Shown piece by piece: positions 7,389 through 16,579 of a stretch of 27,913 nucleotides of DNA. A program made the position numbers and the translations under genes. The stretch is taken from the NCBI RefSeq assembly GCF_900769625.1, contig NZ_CAAGHK010000106.1:1-27913 (forward strand), given 5' to 3'. Position 1 is the stretch's first letter, and each line of letters starts with the position of its first letter. The notes below the pieces were generated by a model. The model ran no database searches and had not been told where the DNA came from. It saw only the letters and a program-made list of their open reading frames with translations. This DNA comes from an uncultured Clostridium sp. (GTDB taxonomy: Bacteria; Bacillota; Clostridia; Clostridiales; Clostridiaceae).

Positions 7389-10300
7389 TCAGCTTATCAT
7401 ATCAAAGAAACTTACCTGGTCGCTTTCCTGAAGTCCATCCAAGCAGCCAAACTTCCTTAATAAATCTGCTGTAGAATTACCAATTTTAGCACGCTTCTTT
7501 AAATTATCTATAGAACTTATAGGTTCTATTTCATGAGTAACTGAATATATTGATTCTGCTGCTACATTACCCATTCCTGCTATACTGTTTAAAGGAGGTC
7601 TCAGTCCCTCTTCTTCAACTTTGAATTTAGTTGCATCTGATTTGTATAAATCTATTGGCAGGAATTTAAATCCTCTTTCATACATTTCGAGAACTATTTC
7701 AAGGTCATCATACATGTCCTTGTCTTTTGGAGCTGCATCATTACCCTGGGCAGTTATTTCTGCCATCTTTTCTCTTACCTTCTCTTTTCCGAAAATCATA
7801 AATTCTGCATCAAATGCTTTTGCTCTTATTGAAAAATATGCTGCGTAATAAGCCTGTGGTATATGAACCTTAAACCATGCAATTCTGAATGCCATCATTA
7901 CATAGGCAGCAGCATGAGCCTTAGGGAACATATATTTTATCTTTTTACATGAATCTATATACCATTCTGGAACATCATGTTCTCTCATTAAAGCTTCGTA
8001 TTCTGCCCATTTTTCAGGGTCCTTCAATGCCTTACCCTTACGGACTGTTTCCATTATCTTAAATGATGTATTTTTAGGAAGACCCTTTTTAATAAGATAA
8101 ACCATGATATCATCTCTACAACATACGGCATCACTAATGCTTGTAATTACTCCTGAATCAATAAGGTCCTTTGCATTTCCAAGCCATACATCAGTACCAT
8201 GTGAAAGTCCTGATATACAAAGAAGATCTGCAAACTTTGTGGGCATTGTATCTACCAGCATTCCTCTTACAAATTTTGTACCAAATTCAGGGACTCCAAA
8301 TGTCCCAACCTTTGAATTTATCTGCTGTGGCTCTACTCCCAGAGCTTTAGTCGATGAAAACAGAGACATTGTCTCTTTATCATCAAGGGGTATTTTATGT
8401 GGATTTACTTTTGTAATATCCTGAAGCATTCTTATAACAGTAGGATCATCATGTCCCAGTATATCAAGCTTCAAAAGATTCTGGTCAATTGAGTGATAAT
8501 CAAAATGCGTTGTTATAATGTCAGATTCAGGGTCATCTGCTGGATGCTGCACAGGACAGAATTCAAATATCTCTCTTCCCTTTGGAACTACAATGATTCC
8601 TCCCGGATGCTGGCCTGTTGTCCTCTTGATTCCAGTACATCCTTTGGCAATCCTCGTTATTTCTGCTTTATTTACAGCAATATGTTTTTCATCATAATAT
8701 TTTTTAACATATCCAAAGGCAGTCTTTTCAGCAACTGTACCAATTGTACCTGCTTTAAATGTTGTGCCTTTTCCAAAAATAACTTCCGTATATCTATGGG
8801 CCTTTGCCTGATATTCTCCTGAAAAATTTAAATCGATATCCGGTTCCTTATCGCCATTGAATCCGAGGAATGTTTCAAAGGGGATATCCATTCCATCTTT
8901 ATCAAGATTTTCTCCACATTTAGGACATACTTTATCAGGAAGGTCAAAACCATTACTGTATCCATAATCTGTAAAATCTGAATACTTACATTTAGAACAC
9001 CTGTAATGCGGAGCAAGTGCATTAACTTCCGTTATACCTGTCATATATGCAACTACCGATGATCCAACCGAACCTCTGGAACCAACAAGATATCCGTCAT
9101 CATTAGATTTCCACACCAGTTTTTGTGCAATAATGTACATAACAGAAAATCCATTGCTGATGATAGAATCAAGTTCCCTGTCCAGTCTTTCCTGAACAAT
9201 TTCAGGCAATGGATTTCCATATAATTCATGTGCCTTACCATAGGCAATATCCTTGATTGTCTGCTCACAGCCATCAATATGAGGCGGACATTTTTCAGGA
9301 GAAATAGGGCTTATCTGCTGACACATATCAGAAATTTTATTTGTATTTTCAACAACAACTTCATATGCTTTTTCTTCTCCAAGATATGAAAATTCATCAA
9401 GCATTTCTTCTGTTGTTCTAAGATATAGAGGTGCCTGCATATCTGCATCTTTAAATCCCTGGCCGGCTTCTAAAATACGTCTGTATATTTCATCCTCTGG
9501 GTCCATAAAGTGAACATCACCAGTTGCCACCACAAGTTTTCCAAGCTTTTCTCCAAGAGCTATTATCTTTCTGTTGATTTCCTTCAAGTATTCCTTGTCT
9601 GGCACCTGTTCATTTCTTATGAGATAATCATCATTGCCAAGCGGCTGTATTTCAAGATAATCGTAATCTTCTGCAATACTTTCAATTTCCTCATCAGATT
9701 TACCCTGAACTATTGCCTGATAAAGCTCCCCTTCACTACAGGCACTGCCAAGTATCAGTCCTTCACAGTATTTTTTGTACATGCTCTTTAATATACGCGG
9801 CTTCTTATAAAAATAATCAAGGTGAGAATATGAAACGAGCTTATAGAGATTTTTTAATCCCACATAATCCTTTGCCAGTATAATTGCATGATATGTTTTA
9901 AGTTTCTTATACTGAACTTTCTTTGATTCTTCATCGCATGCATATTCTTCTATCTGTTCTAAAGTTTCTGCACCTCTTTCTTTAAGCATATCAATCATGA
10001 TATTAAAGACTTTTACAGTTGTATCAACATCATCAAGTGCCCTGTGGGCAACTTCTACCTTGATACCAAGATTCTTGGCAATCCTTCCAAGCTTGTAGCT
10101 TTTATATTCAGGAAAAAGATCCTGTGCAAGAGATAATGTATCAAGATATGTGAAATCAAAATCATACCCTAAAACACCTGCATAATGCTTTAAAAATCCA
10201 ATATCAAATTCTGCATTATGTGCTACAAGCACAGTTCCTTCAATAAATTCCAGCATTTTAGGAAATACCTTATCAATTGTTTCAGCATCCCTCACCATAT

Positions 10301-11828
10301 CATCAGTAATATTAGTAACTTCCACAACTCTTGGTGGAATAGGCTTTTCAGGATTTACAAATGTGCTGAATTTATCAATAACCTTGCCGTCTTTAATCTT
10401 CATGATGCCTATTTCAGTTATTTTCTCAAGTCTTGGAGAAAAACCTGTTGTTTCAAGGTCAATTACACAGTAGGTTGTATCAATGTTCTGTCCCTTAATA
10501 TTTTTTGCAGAAGGTTTTTTGTCTGGTGCTAAATATGCTTCTACTCCATAAATTACTTTCATATCAGGATTATCTCTTCCAAGGAGCTTATGTGCTTCTG
10601 GGAATGCCTGCACAACACCATGGTCAGTTATGGCAACTGACTTCATGCCCCAGCTCATAGCTCTCTTTATAAGATCTGCAGCACTTGTCATGGCATCCAT
10701 AGCACTCATCTTTGTATGCATATGAAGCTCTACTCTCTTGACTTCTGAATTATCCATTCTCTTTGCTCTTTTTATGCCATTTGTTTCAACAATAGTGTTG
10801 GCAATAATTTCGATTTCACCAGAAAATTTGCTGTATCCCGAATTTCCACAAAGCCTGACACCCTTTGCTTTTTTCAGCTTTGAAATAACTTCTTCACTCT
10901 GCTCAGGTTTAAGGAAAGATTTACAGCACATTGAACTTGAACCGTCATATAAATCAAATGAAACAAGTATCTTCCCGCTTCGCAGTTCCTTTGTTTCTAT
11001 ATTGGATATTTCACCTTCAATAGCAACAGCACCTTCGTATGGTGTAATATCAATAATCTTTACTATAGGCTCTTTTATATTAGTACTTCTGCCGAGGATA
11101 AGGAATGGATTGTTTTTCCTGATACTCTTTCCTTCTCCTTTAGAATCTGCTCCATTTCCTGAATTAAAACCTTTATTAAAGCCATTTGTTCCTCCATAAG
11201 ATGTGCCTGATGATGATGTTGAATGTCCACTGCTATTATCAGAACTGTCTGAAGCAGAACTTCCGAAATCACCAGTGTCGCCTTTAATTTTTTTCTGAAT
11301 TTCAATCATTTTCTCTTTCTTTTTATCTTCATTAATTTTGTTCTGCTCTTCACTTGTAACTATATCTTCAAATTCAATTTTATATGTCTTTCCATAAATG
11401 TTTTTTATGTCTCCTGCTATCTCATCATCATACCGCAGATTCTTCAGTATATGTGACACAGACATATTAAAACTGAACTTAATTTCCTTTTCTTTTATTT
11501 CATAATTACATCTACTTATGGCTGCTTTAAGATATGGATGCCTGTTAGATAAAGCAGATAGTATGTTATCCATTTCATCTTCAAGAGGAGTTATGTGCAC
11601 ACCTTCAGAATAATTTATTATGATTCGTGACTCATTTAAAAGAAATCTTTCCTTTATAAATTTGTTCAGTCCCTCAATATCATCAATTTCAATGTATCTG
11701 TCTGAACTGACTTCAATTTCAAGTATCTTGCTTTTCTTTTTCAGCTTAATTTTTTGGACAACTGCATCATTTATGCTGCCGCCACAGTTATAATCACTAA
11801 AAACCTCATTAATCCTTTTCAATGTCAT
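7389..11828 (-). CDS. polC: DNA polymerase III alpha subunit, PolC type
   Basis: The 1479-residue replicative polymerase has built-in proofreading. In order it shows an N-terminal domain (1-160), a Lys/Glu helix, a Gly/Ser-rich linker (about 183-238) and an OB-fold. The PHP domain (VELHMHTKMSAMDAMT ... ITDHG) is split by the 3'-5' exonuclease (YCVIDLETTGF, HNAEFDIGFLKH, HRALDDVDTT). Then come the polymerase core with catalytic PDIDLNFSG, a four-Cys zinc module (CSKCKY ... CPKCGE), and a C-terminal QVSFFDM that fits a beta-clamp-binding peptide. The start is set by GGAAGG six bases before the ATG. PolC proteins usually have about 1430-1450 residues, so the linker accounts for the extra length. 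The gene stands alone here, not next to ispG and rimP-nusA as is common in relatives. Confidence 0.97.
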   Translation of the reverse strand: MTLKRINEVFSDYNCGGSINDAVVQKIKLKKKSKILEIEVSSDRYIEIDDIEGLNKFIKERFLLNESRIIINYSEGVHITPLEDEMDNILSALSNRHPYLKAAISRCNYEIKEKEIKFSFNMSVSHILKNLRYDDEIAGDIKNIYGKTYKIEFEDIVTSEEQNKINEDKKKEKMIEIQKKIKGDTGDFGSSASDSSDNSSGHSTSSSGTSYGGTNGFNKGFNSGNGADSKGEGKSIRKNNPFLILGRSTNIKEPIVKIIDITPYEGAVAIEGEISNIETKELRSGKILVSFDLYDGSSSMCCKSFLKPEQSEEVISKLKKAKGVRLCGNSGYSKFSGEIEIIANTIVETNGIKRAKRMDNSEVKRVELHMHTKMSAMDAMTSAADLIKRAMSWGMKSVAITDHGVVQAFPEAHKLLGRDNPDMKVIYGVEAYLAPDKKPSAKNIKGQNIDTTYCVIDLETTGFSPRLEKITEIGIMKIKDGKVIDKFSTFVNPEKPIPPRVVEVTNITDDMVRDAETIDKVFPKMLEFIEGTVLVAHNAEFDIGFLKHYAGVLGYDFDFTYLDTLSLAQDLFPEYKSYKLGRIAKNLGIKVEVAHRALDDVDTTVKVFNIMIDMLKERGAETLEQIEEYACDEESKKVQYKKLKTYHAIILAKDYVGLKNLYKLVSYSHLDYFYKKPRILKSMYKKYCEGLILGSACSEGELYQAIVQGKSDEEIESIAEDYDYLEIQPLGNDDYLIRNEQVPDKEYLKEINRKIIALGEKLGKLVVATGDVHFMDPEDEIYRRILEAGQGFKDADMQAPLYLRTTEEMLDEFSYLGEEKAYEVVVENTNKISDMCQQISPISPEKCPPHIDGCEQTIKDIAYGKAHELYGNPLPEIVQERLDRELDSIISNGFSVMYIIAQKLVWKSNDDGYLVGSRGSVGSSVVAYMTGITEVNALAPHYRCSKCKYSDFTDYGYSNGFDLPDKVCPKCGENLDKDGMDIPFETFLGFNGDKEPDIDLNFSGEYQAKAHRYTEVIFGKGTTFKAGTIGTVAEKTAFGYVKKYYDEKHIAVNKAEITRIAKGCTGIKRTTGQHPGGIIVVPKGREIFEFCPVQHPADDPESDIITTHFDYHSIDQNLLKLDILGHDDPTVIRMLQDITKVNPHKIPLDDKETMSLFSSTKALGVEPQQINSKVGTFGVPEFGTKFVRGMLVDTMPTKFADLLCISGLSHGTDVWLGNAKDLIDSGVITSISDAVCCRDDIMVYLIKKGLPKNTSFKIMETVRKGKALKDPEKWAEYEALMREHDVPEWYIDSCKKIKYMFPKAHAAAYVMMAFRIAWFKVHIPQAYYAAYFSIRAKAFDAEFMIFGKEKVREKMAEITAQGNDAAPKDKDMYDDLEIVLEMYERGFKFLPIDLYKSDATKFKVEEEGLRPPLNSIAGMGNVAAESIYSVTHEIEPISSIDNLKKRAKIGNSTADLLRKFGCLDGLQESDQVSFFDMIS

Positions 11829-11862
11829 CCAAACCTTCCATTGTATACTTTAAGTAATTACA

Positions 11863-11890
11863 ATTATATAATAAATTGATTATTTGTCAT
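11863..11890 (-). promoter_or_regulatory. Sigma-A-type promoter of polC
   Basis: On the minus strand ATGACA (11885-11890) and TATAAT (11863-11868) are separated by 16 bp. The -10 box lies about 35 bp upstream of the polC ATG. Confidence 0.6.
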
Positions 11891-11895
11891 ATATT

Positions 11896-11928
11896 AAAAA
11901 AAGTTATATTTATAGGTTTTTCTATAAA
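11896..11928 (-). terminator. Probable terminator of the lipase gene
   Basis: The arms TTTATAG (11909-11915) and CTATAAA (11922-11928) form a short hairpin. On the minus strand it is followed six bases later by a run of seven Ts (11896-11902). It lies about 80 bp past the lipase stop and just upstream of the polC promoter. Confidence 0.5.
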
Positions 11929-12010
11929 AGCTGATTATATATCTCATTTGCTATGATTTTTATTGTGTTTCATGAATAAAGGCAGCTTAATATAGTCGCC
12001 TGTTGTATTA

Positions 12011-13354
12011 TTAATATCCTCTTTCCTTAAGCTTTTTAACAAGTTCAACATAAAATTCACAGACATCATAACCCTTTATATCTCTTCTTGTTAAATCAAC
12101 TACATCACCATGCGAAATTCCTTTCCTTCCAGCAGTGAGAGTCCCTAAAAAATTGCCCCATTTTGCTGAAGAAACTCCAACTAAACCATCATTTTCTCCA
12201 TCAAATATTTTTGCAAAAACATAACCCATATTTAATGGAAATCCTGCTGAAAACATATTTTTCATTTTAGAAGTCACGCTTTGATATAACACTCCATCTA
12301 TATCAGTAACATTTTTGTTGAATTCAGAACACTTTTCTTCTGTCAAATCTGTTACTCCTGACAAGAAATCGGGATTCTTATCACCAAGTTTAATAAATGT
12401 CTTATTATATTTCCTGGCAATATAATTCTTAAAACCATCTGGTATCTTATTTAGGAGGAAATCAACATATCTGCATCCTCTATGTGGTGTATTTATTGTA
12501 GTAAGAGATGCAACATAGTTTGATAATCCAAGACAGCTTATTGCATATCTTGCATCAAGTCCTCCTTTAGAATGGGCAATTATATTTACTTTTTCACATC
12601 CAGTATCATTGATTATCTTCAAAATATTTTCTTTTAATTCCTCTGCACTTTTACAGACTGAGTTTGATGACTGCTGTCTTCCATAATAAATTTCTGCTCC
12701 ATTTTTTGTTAACTCCTTAGATATTCTTCCCCAGTAGTTAACAAACATCCAGTCTCTAAAAAATATTCCATGAACCATTACAATAGGATATTTAGTCCTG
12801 CACACTTCACTTTCTTTCCTTACCTCATTCCGCAGTTCCTTAGACTGCTCATAAAAATATTCATACCTTACTTTTTTGCAGCAGCCATTTAAAATTACAA
12901 AGTTTATGACTGGTGCCCACCATAAAAGAACAATCAGAAGCCTGTTTAAAATTCCTAAATTTCTCGATGTAAACATCATTCTCAAAAATCCATTAAAAAA
13001 TGGAATTATTAAAATAAATACAGCTAGAAAACCATTAATCATAAGACTTTTAGAATCTATTAAAACACTATTTGAATTCATCAAAAAAACATATAGTAAG
13101 ATTTCAATAATTGCCGCCAATGAACTGTCAACTATCAGCTCATATCCTGACACCATAATACATACTCTTTTATTTAGTTTTTTTATTCTTAATGGAAATA
13201 TATTTATATATAGGTATAAGAAGATTAAAAGTATTATTCCAATTATATAAAATGTAATTTTCGAATTCATAAAACTAAATATTAATATGCTGTTCATAAG
13301 CAGAATTAATACCATGATATTTCTAATCTTAAAATAAAGTCTTCTATCATTCAT
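12011..13354 (-). CDS. Membrane-anchored lipase/esterase of the alpha/beta-hydrolase fold
   Basis: The 447-residue protein begins with about five hydrophobic segments (roughly 11-55, 75-92, 105-120, 136-156), so the enzyme is held in the membrane. The hydrolase domain starts near 189 with IVMVHGIFFRDW (oxyanion region). It has the nucleophile elbow IIAHSKGGLDARY with Ser262, TTINTPHRG, a probable catalytic Asp389 (GENDGLVG) and His415 (ISHGD). This triad and the HSxGG elbow match bacterial triacylglycerol lipases or esterases. An AGGAAAG ribosome site precedes the ATG. The gene is flanked by its own terminator and does not look operonic with polC or feoAB. The substrate, lipid or otherwise, cannot be read from the sequence. 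Confidence 0.83.
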   Translation of the reverse strand: MNDRRLYFKIRNIMVLILLMNSILIFSFMNSKITFYIIGIILLIFLYLYINIFPLRIKKLNKRVCIMVSGYELIVDSSLAAIIEILLYVFLMNSNSVLIDSKSLMINGFLAVFILIIPFFNGFLRMMFTSRNLGILNRLLIVLLWWAPVINFVILNGCCKKVRYEYFYEQSKELRNEVRKESEVCRTKYPIVMVHGIFFRDWMFVNYWGRISKELTKNGAEIYYGRQQSSNSVCKSAEELKENILKIINDTGCEKVNIIAHSKGGLDARYAISCLGLSNYVASLTTINTPHRGCRYVDFLLNKIPDGFKNYIARKYNKTFIKLGDKNPDFLSGVTDLTEEKCSEFNKNVTDIDGVLYQSVTSKMKNMFSAGFPLNMGYVFAKIFDGENDGLVGVSSAKWGNFLGTLTAGRKGISHGDVVDLTRRDIKGYDVCEFYVELVKKLKERGY

Positions 13355-13531
13355 AAACTTTCCTACCCCTTTATTTAATGCTTAATTAGTATTTCCTCAT
13401 AACATTCATTAACTCATCATTCTAATTACTCTTTATACATTTATTAATAGTTTATCTATTTTTCTTAGTATTTATATCAGCAATATTATCTGACAGCGCC
13501 TCGATAAAATTAAAAAACCCTGGAAATGCCT

Positions 13532-13574
13532 GAAAAAGAGTCAAACATATATCATTAAAACATATGTTTGACTC
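13532..13574 (-). terminator. Terminator of the feoAB operon
   Basis: The arms GAGTCAAACATAT (13538-13550) and ATATGTTTGACTC (13562-13574) form a perfect 13-bp stem. Minus-strand CTTTTTC-like sequence follows. It lies just past the stop of the Cys-rich FeoB partner at 13599. Confidence 0.85.
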
Positions 13575-13598
13575 CCTCATAGTATATCTATTGATTTA

Positions 13599-13760
13599 TT
13601 AACTTTTATCACAATTATGATACTTCCTTGATATGCACTGCTTTCCGCACCTTCCACAGTCACCACTGCATCCTTTGTCTTTATTTTTATGAATATATCT
13701 TATAGAAACTGCAATCCAGATTAATACTGCTGTCAGAATTATAATACTGAATAAATTCAT
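13599..13760 (-). CDS. FeoB-associated Cys-rich membrane protein
   Basis: The 53-residue protein starts MNLFSIIILTAVLIWIAVSI, a single N-terminal membrane helix. It continues with a basic stretch (RYIHKNKDKG) and a Cys-rich tail (CSGDCGRCGKQC and a last Cys near the end). This is the layout of the FeoB-associated Cys-rich membrane proteins, which lie directly behind feoB in many Firmicutes and may play a FeoC-like role at the ferrous iron channel. The start lies 9 bp after the feoAB stop, with GGAGAAG as ribosome site, and the terminator follows at once. Metal binding by the Cys cluster is probable but not shown. Confidence 0.9.
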   Translation of the reverse strand: MNLFSIIILTAVLIWIAVSIRYIHKNKDKGCSGDCGRCGKQCISRKYHNCDKS

Positions 13761-13769
13761 AACTTCTCC

Positions 13770-16133
13770 TTAAACAACTCCTGTAATCTTTCCTAATAGG
13801 TTTGCCAGAAATGCTATAATCCAGGCAACTGCGCACTGTGTAATTACAATCTGGATTGTCCATCTTCTTCCCAGCTCACGTTTGACAGCAGCAATTGCTG
13901 CAACACATGGTGTATATAAAAGTGAAAAAACAAGAAAGACAAAAGCTGTATAGGGCTTGAACAATGTTCCTACTGCTTCCGTAGATCCCCCAAGAAGTAC
14001 AGTCAGCGTACTTACAACACTTTCTTTGGCTGTAAATCCAGTGATAAGAGCTGTTGAAACACGCCAGTCAGCAAACCCAAGCGGCTTGAATATTGGTGCT
14101 AATATTCCTCCCAGAAGTGCAAGCAGGCTCTCTGATGAATCTGAAACTGGATTTAGTTTTAAATCAAAACTCTGCAGAAACCATATTATAATGGATGCTA
14201 AAAATATAATTGTAAAAGCTCTTGAAATAAAATCCTGTGCCTTATCGCCCATAAGCTTTAATACACTCTTTGCACTAGGCATACGATAATCTGGAAGTTC
14301 CATTACAAACGGTACTGGATTTCCCTTGAATGATGTTGATTTAAGAATGATTGAAAAAAGGACAGCTGCAGCAATTCCTAATAAATATAAACTTATTATC
14401 ACCAAGGCTCCGTATCTTGGAAAAAATGCCGCCGTAAATAATGCATAAATGGGCAGTTTTGCTGAACAGCTCATAAATGGAGTAAGAAGTATTGTCATCT
14501 TCCTGTCCCTGTCAGATGGAAGTGTACGCGTTGACATTATTGCCGGTACTGAACATCCAAATCCAATAAGCATTGGCACGAAACTTCGCCCAGATAATCC
14601 AATTTTACGCAAGGGTTTGTCCATAATAAATGCCACTCTTGCCATATATCCACTGTCTTCCAGTATAGATAAAAAGAAAAATAAAACTACGATTACCGGA
14701 AGAAAGCTGAGCACGCTTCCAACACCAGATAAAGCACCATCAATCACAAGAGAATGCACAATTGGATTCAGTCCATATTCATACAATCCCCTATCACATA
14801 AATGCACAATATAATCAATTCCCATATCCATCAGGTTTGATAATATCTTGCCAAAGACACCAAAAGTAAGAAAAAATATGAGTCCCATAATTCCCAGAAA
14901 AGTAGGAATTGCCGTGTACTTGCCAGTGAGGATCTTATCAATTGTCTGACTTCTTTTACGTTCTTTGCTCTCATGAGGTTTGACGACAGTATCTTCACAA
15001 AGCCTCTCAATAAAGTTAAATCGCATGTCCGCAAGTGCCGCCTGCCTGTCTTTACCACTTTCCTCTTCCATCTGAATAATTATATGTTCAAGCATTCGCT
15101 CTTCATTTTCATCCATACGCAGTTTTTCAAGGATTATCTCATCAGATTCAACCAGTTTTGTTGCTGCAAATCGTACTGGAATCCTTGCCCTTTTGGCATG
15201 GTCTTCAATTAAATGAATAATTGCATGTATACATCTGTGTACAGCTCCTTCATCCTCCCCGTCATAACTGCAGAAATCCATGCGCCCTGGACGCTCACCA
15301 TATTGTGCTACATGAACAGCATGTTCTATAAGTTCATCTATTCCTTCATTTTTTGCCGCCGAAATAGGAATTACAGGAATACCCAGCATTTCCTCTAACC
15401 TGTTTATCATTATTGTTCCGCCATTCTGTCTTACTTCATCCATCATATTTAAGGCAAGCACCATTGGAATATCAAGTTCAATAAGCTGCATTGTAAGATA
15501 GAGATTTCTTTCTATGTTGGTTGCATCAATAATATTTATAATTCCTTTTGGCCTTTCTTTAAGCAGAAATTCCCTTGTAACAATTTCTTCGCTTGAATAT
15601 GGAGATAATGAATATATACCAGGCAGATCTGTAACCATTGCATTAGGAAAATTCCTTATACTTCCTTCCTTACGGTCAACTGTAACTCCTGGAAAGTTGC
15701 CTACATGCTGGTTCATTCCTGTAAGCCTGTTAAATAAAGTTGTTTTTCCGCAGTTCTGATTGCCTGCTAAAGCAAATGTTATGATTTCATAATCAGGTAT
15801 CTTTTCTCCGCTGTACTTTACATGATACTTCTTATGCTCTCCTACTCCTGGATGGTCTTCCAGATCGCTATTGAGATGTATAACTTTTCTCACTTGCGGA
15901 ACCTTGTTTATCCTTCTGATTTTTATATATTGAGCATCTTCTTTTCTTAAAGTAAGTTCATATCCCCTGACACTGATTTCCATCGGGTCTCCCATTGGTG
16001 CTATTTTGACCAGTTTAATTTCTGTTCCCGGGGTTAGTCCCATATCCAGTATATGTTTTCTAAGTGAAATTTCATTGCAGTCTACTGATTCAATCACTGC
16101 ATATTTTCCAATCTCTAAATCTGACAGCTTCAT
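13770..16133 (-). CDS. feoB: FeoA-FeoB fusion, ferrous iron transporter
   Basis: A single chain of 787 residues from the chosen start. Residues 1 to about 75 form an SH3-like FeoA domain (MKLSDLEIGKYAVIESV ... ISVRGYELTLRKEDA). The FeoB G domain follows with G1 GNQNCGKTT, NFPGVTVD, G3 DLPG, G4 NMMD and G5 SAAKNEG. A long polytopic domain then carries the two nucleoside-recognition/gate halves (GFGCSVPAIMSTR, GFTAKESVVSTL). FeoB imports Fe2+ across the cytoplasmic membrane, and FeoA is usually a separate partner. The frame opens with an ATG at 16148, but GAGGG stands right before the internal ATG at 16131-16133, and MKLSDLEIG is the family's normal N-terminus. A Cys-rich partner gene follows. 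Confidence 0.96.
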   Translation of the reverse strand: MKLSDLEIGKYAVIESVDCNEISLRKHILDMGLTPGTEIKLVKIAPMGDPMEISVRGYELTLRKEDAQYIKIRRINKVPQVRKVIHLNSDLEDHPGVGEHKKYHVKYSGEKIPDYEIITFALAGNQNCGKTTLFNRLTGMNQHVGNFPGVTVDRKEGSIRNFPNAMVTDLPGIYSLSPYSSEEIVTREFLLKERPKGIINIIDATNIERNLYLTMQLIELDIPMVLALNMMDEVRQNGGTIMINRLEEMLGIPVIPISAAKNEGIDELIEHAVHVAQYGERPGRMDFCSYDGEDEGAVHRCIHAIIHLIEDHAKRARIPVRFAATKLVESDEIILEKLRMDENEERMLEHIIIQMEEESGKDRQAALADMRFNFIERLCEDTVVKPHESKERKRSQTIDKILTGKYTAIPTFLGIMGLIFFLTFGVFGKILSNLMDMGIDYIVHLCDRGLYEYGLNPIVHSLVIDGALSGVGSVLSFLPVIVVLFFFLSILEDSGYMARVAFIMDKPLRKIGLSGRSFVPMLIGFGCSVPAIMSTRTLPSDRDRKMTILLTPFMSCSAKLPIYALFTAAFFPRYGALVIISLYLLGIAAAVLFSIILKSTSFKGNPVPFVMELPDYRMPSAKSVLKLMGDKAQDFISRAFTIIFLASIIIWFLQSFDLKLNPVSDSSESLLALLGGILAPIFKPLGFADWRVSTALITGFTAKESVVSTLTVLLGGSTEAVGTLFKPYTAFVFLVFSLLYTPCVAAIAAVKRELGRRWTIQIVITQCAVAWIIAFLANLLGKITGVV

Positions 16134-16171
16134 TAATCCCTCACACATCCTTTTTTCTTATTATTTATATT

Positions 16172-16199
16172 ATTATAACACTTTTTACATTTATTGTAA
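16172..16199 (-). promoter_or_regulatory. feoAB promoter with an overlapping dyad operator
   Basis: On the minus strand TTACAA (16194-16199) and TATAAT (16172-16177) are 16 bp apart, about 40 bp before the feoAB start. The perfect dyad TTACA-N5-TGTAA spans 16185-16199 and covers the -35 box, a typical repressor position. It is not a canonical 7-1-7 Fur operator, so the regulator is unknown. Confidence 0.55.
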
Positions 16200-16267
16200 T
16201 GCAGTTCAGTTGTATATCCTGCCAAATCATAATCAACCGTAAAATGGCTGGCTTGCACTACACCTAT

Positions 16268-16380
16268 AAGGCTAAAAATATATAAAAACGTTTTTCTAAC
16301 TAAAACAATATTGAATTTCATTCAGTCCCACATCTGATGGAAAGGCTAAAAATATATAAGAGCGTTTTTCTAACTAAAAC
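16268..16380. repeat. Pair of 39-bp direct repeats upstream of feoAB
   Basis: The segments 16268-16306 and 16342-16380 agree at 37 of 39 positions. Both start AAGGCTAAAAATATATAA and end CGTTTTTCTAACTAAAAC, with a 35-bp unrelated segment between them and a 74-bp period (about seven helical turns). Copy 1 contains the palindrome AAAAACGTTTTT with central CG; copy 2 has AAGAGCGTTTTT. They lie 135-247 bp upstream of the feoAB start. Regulator sites or a decayed mobile-element end are possible. No cas genes are present, and two copies do not establish a CRISPR array. Confidence 0.8.
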
Positions 16381-16412
16381 TGTTCATATATTTTTAATCA
16401 CTTAATTAACTA

Positions 16413-16453
16413 TATCTCAAATGTAATCAGCTATGCTAATCACATTTGAGATA
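16413..16453. repeat. 12-bp inverted repeat (hairpin)
   Basis: TATCTCAAATGT (16413-16424) pairs perfectly with ACATTTGAGATA (16442-16453) around a 17-base loop. No T tract follows on either strand, so it is not a clear terminator. It lies between the 39-bp repeats and the GGTGG hairpin element. Confidence 0.6.
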
Positions 16454-16480
16454 CTTTGTAGTCCTATAAGAATTTGCCCA

Positions 16481-16579
16481 CCACCTGCATATCAGGTGGT
16501 TTTATGTTTCACTTCGTTCAACAGACTAAAGTCCATAATAAAAATGCAACAGGCTGTAGGGATAGTCAGCCTGCTGCAT
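16481..16579 (-). repeat. Hairpin-core-hairpin element, copy 1 (IS200/IS605-end-like)
   Basis: The hairpin CCACCTG/CAGGTGG (16481-16499) is followed by a 44-bp core (16501-16544) that recurs at 20880-20923 with one mismatch. A second hairpin (16544-16556 with 16567-16579, 12 of 13 paired) follows. Reading minus, the order is hairpin, T-rich core, then a strong GGTGG-type hairpin. Small GGTGG hairpins next to such a core resemble right ends of IS200/IS605-type elements, but no transposase or TnpB remnant is visible here. The assignment is tentative. Confidence 0.55.

Noticed and set aside
10738..11199. 153-codon open frame on the plus strand inside polC
   Set aside because: It is a shadow of the biased Gly/Ser linker and flanking codons of polC; no ribosome site and no recognisable family.
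15213..15398. Plus-strand ORFs within feoAB (several of 60-120 codons)
   Set aside because: All lie antisense to strongly conserved FeoB motifs and lack ribosome sites.
16134..16148. Upstream ATG start for feoAB
   Set aside because: GAGGG lies within this stretch at proper distance to the ATG at 16131-16133, and MKLSDLEIG is the usual FeoA start.
16133..16321. 62-residue minus-strand ORF upstream of feoAB (contains CKKC and a hydrophobic start)
   Set aside because: It overlaps the feoAB promoter and ribosome site, ends inside the feoAB start region, has no ribosome site, and is antisense to nothing conserved; probably chance.
16268..16380. Possible minimal CRISPR array (repeat, 35-38-bp spacer, repeat)
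   Set aside because: Only two repeats with two mismatches, no cas gene in the window and a promoter-upstream position. Listed as direct repeats instead.
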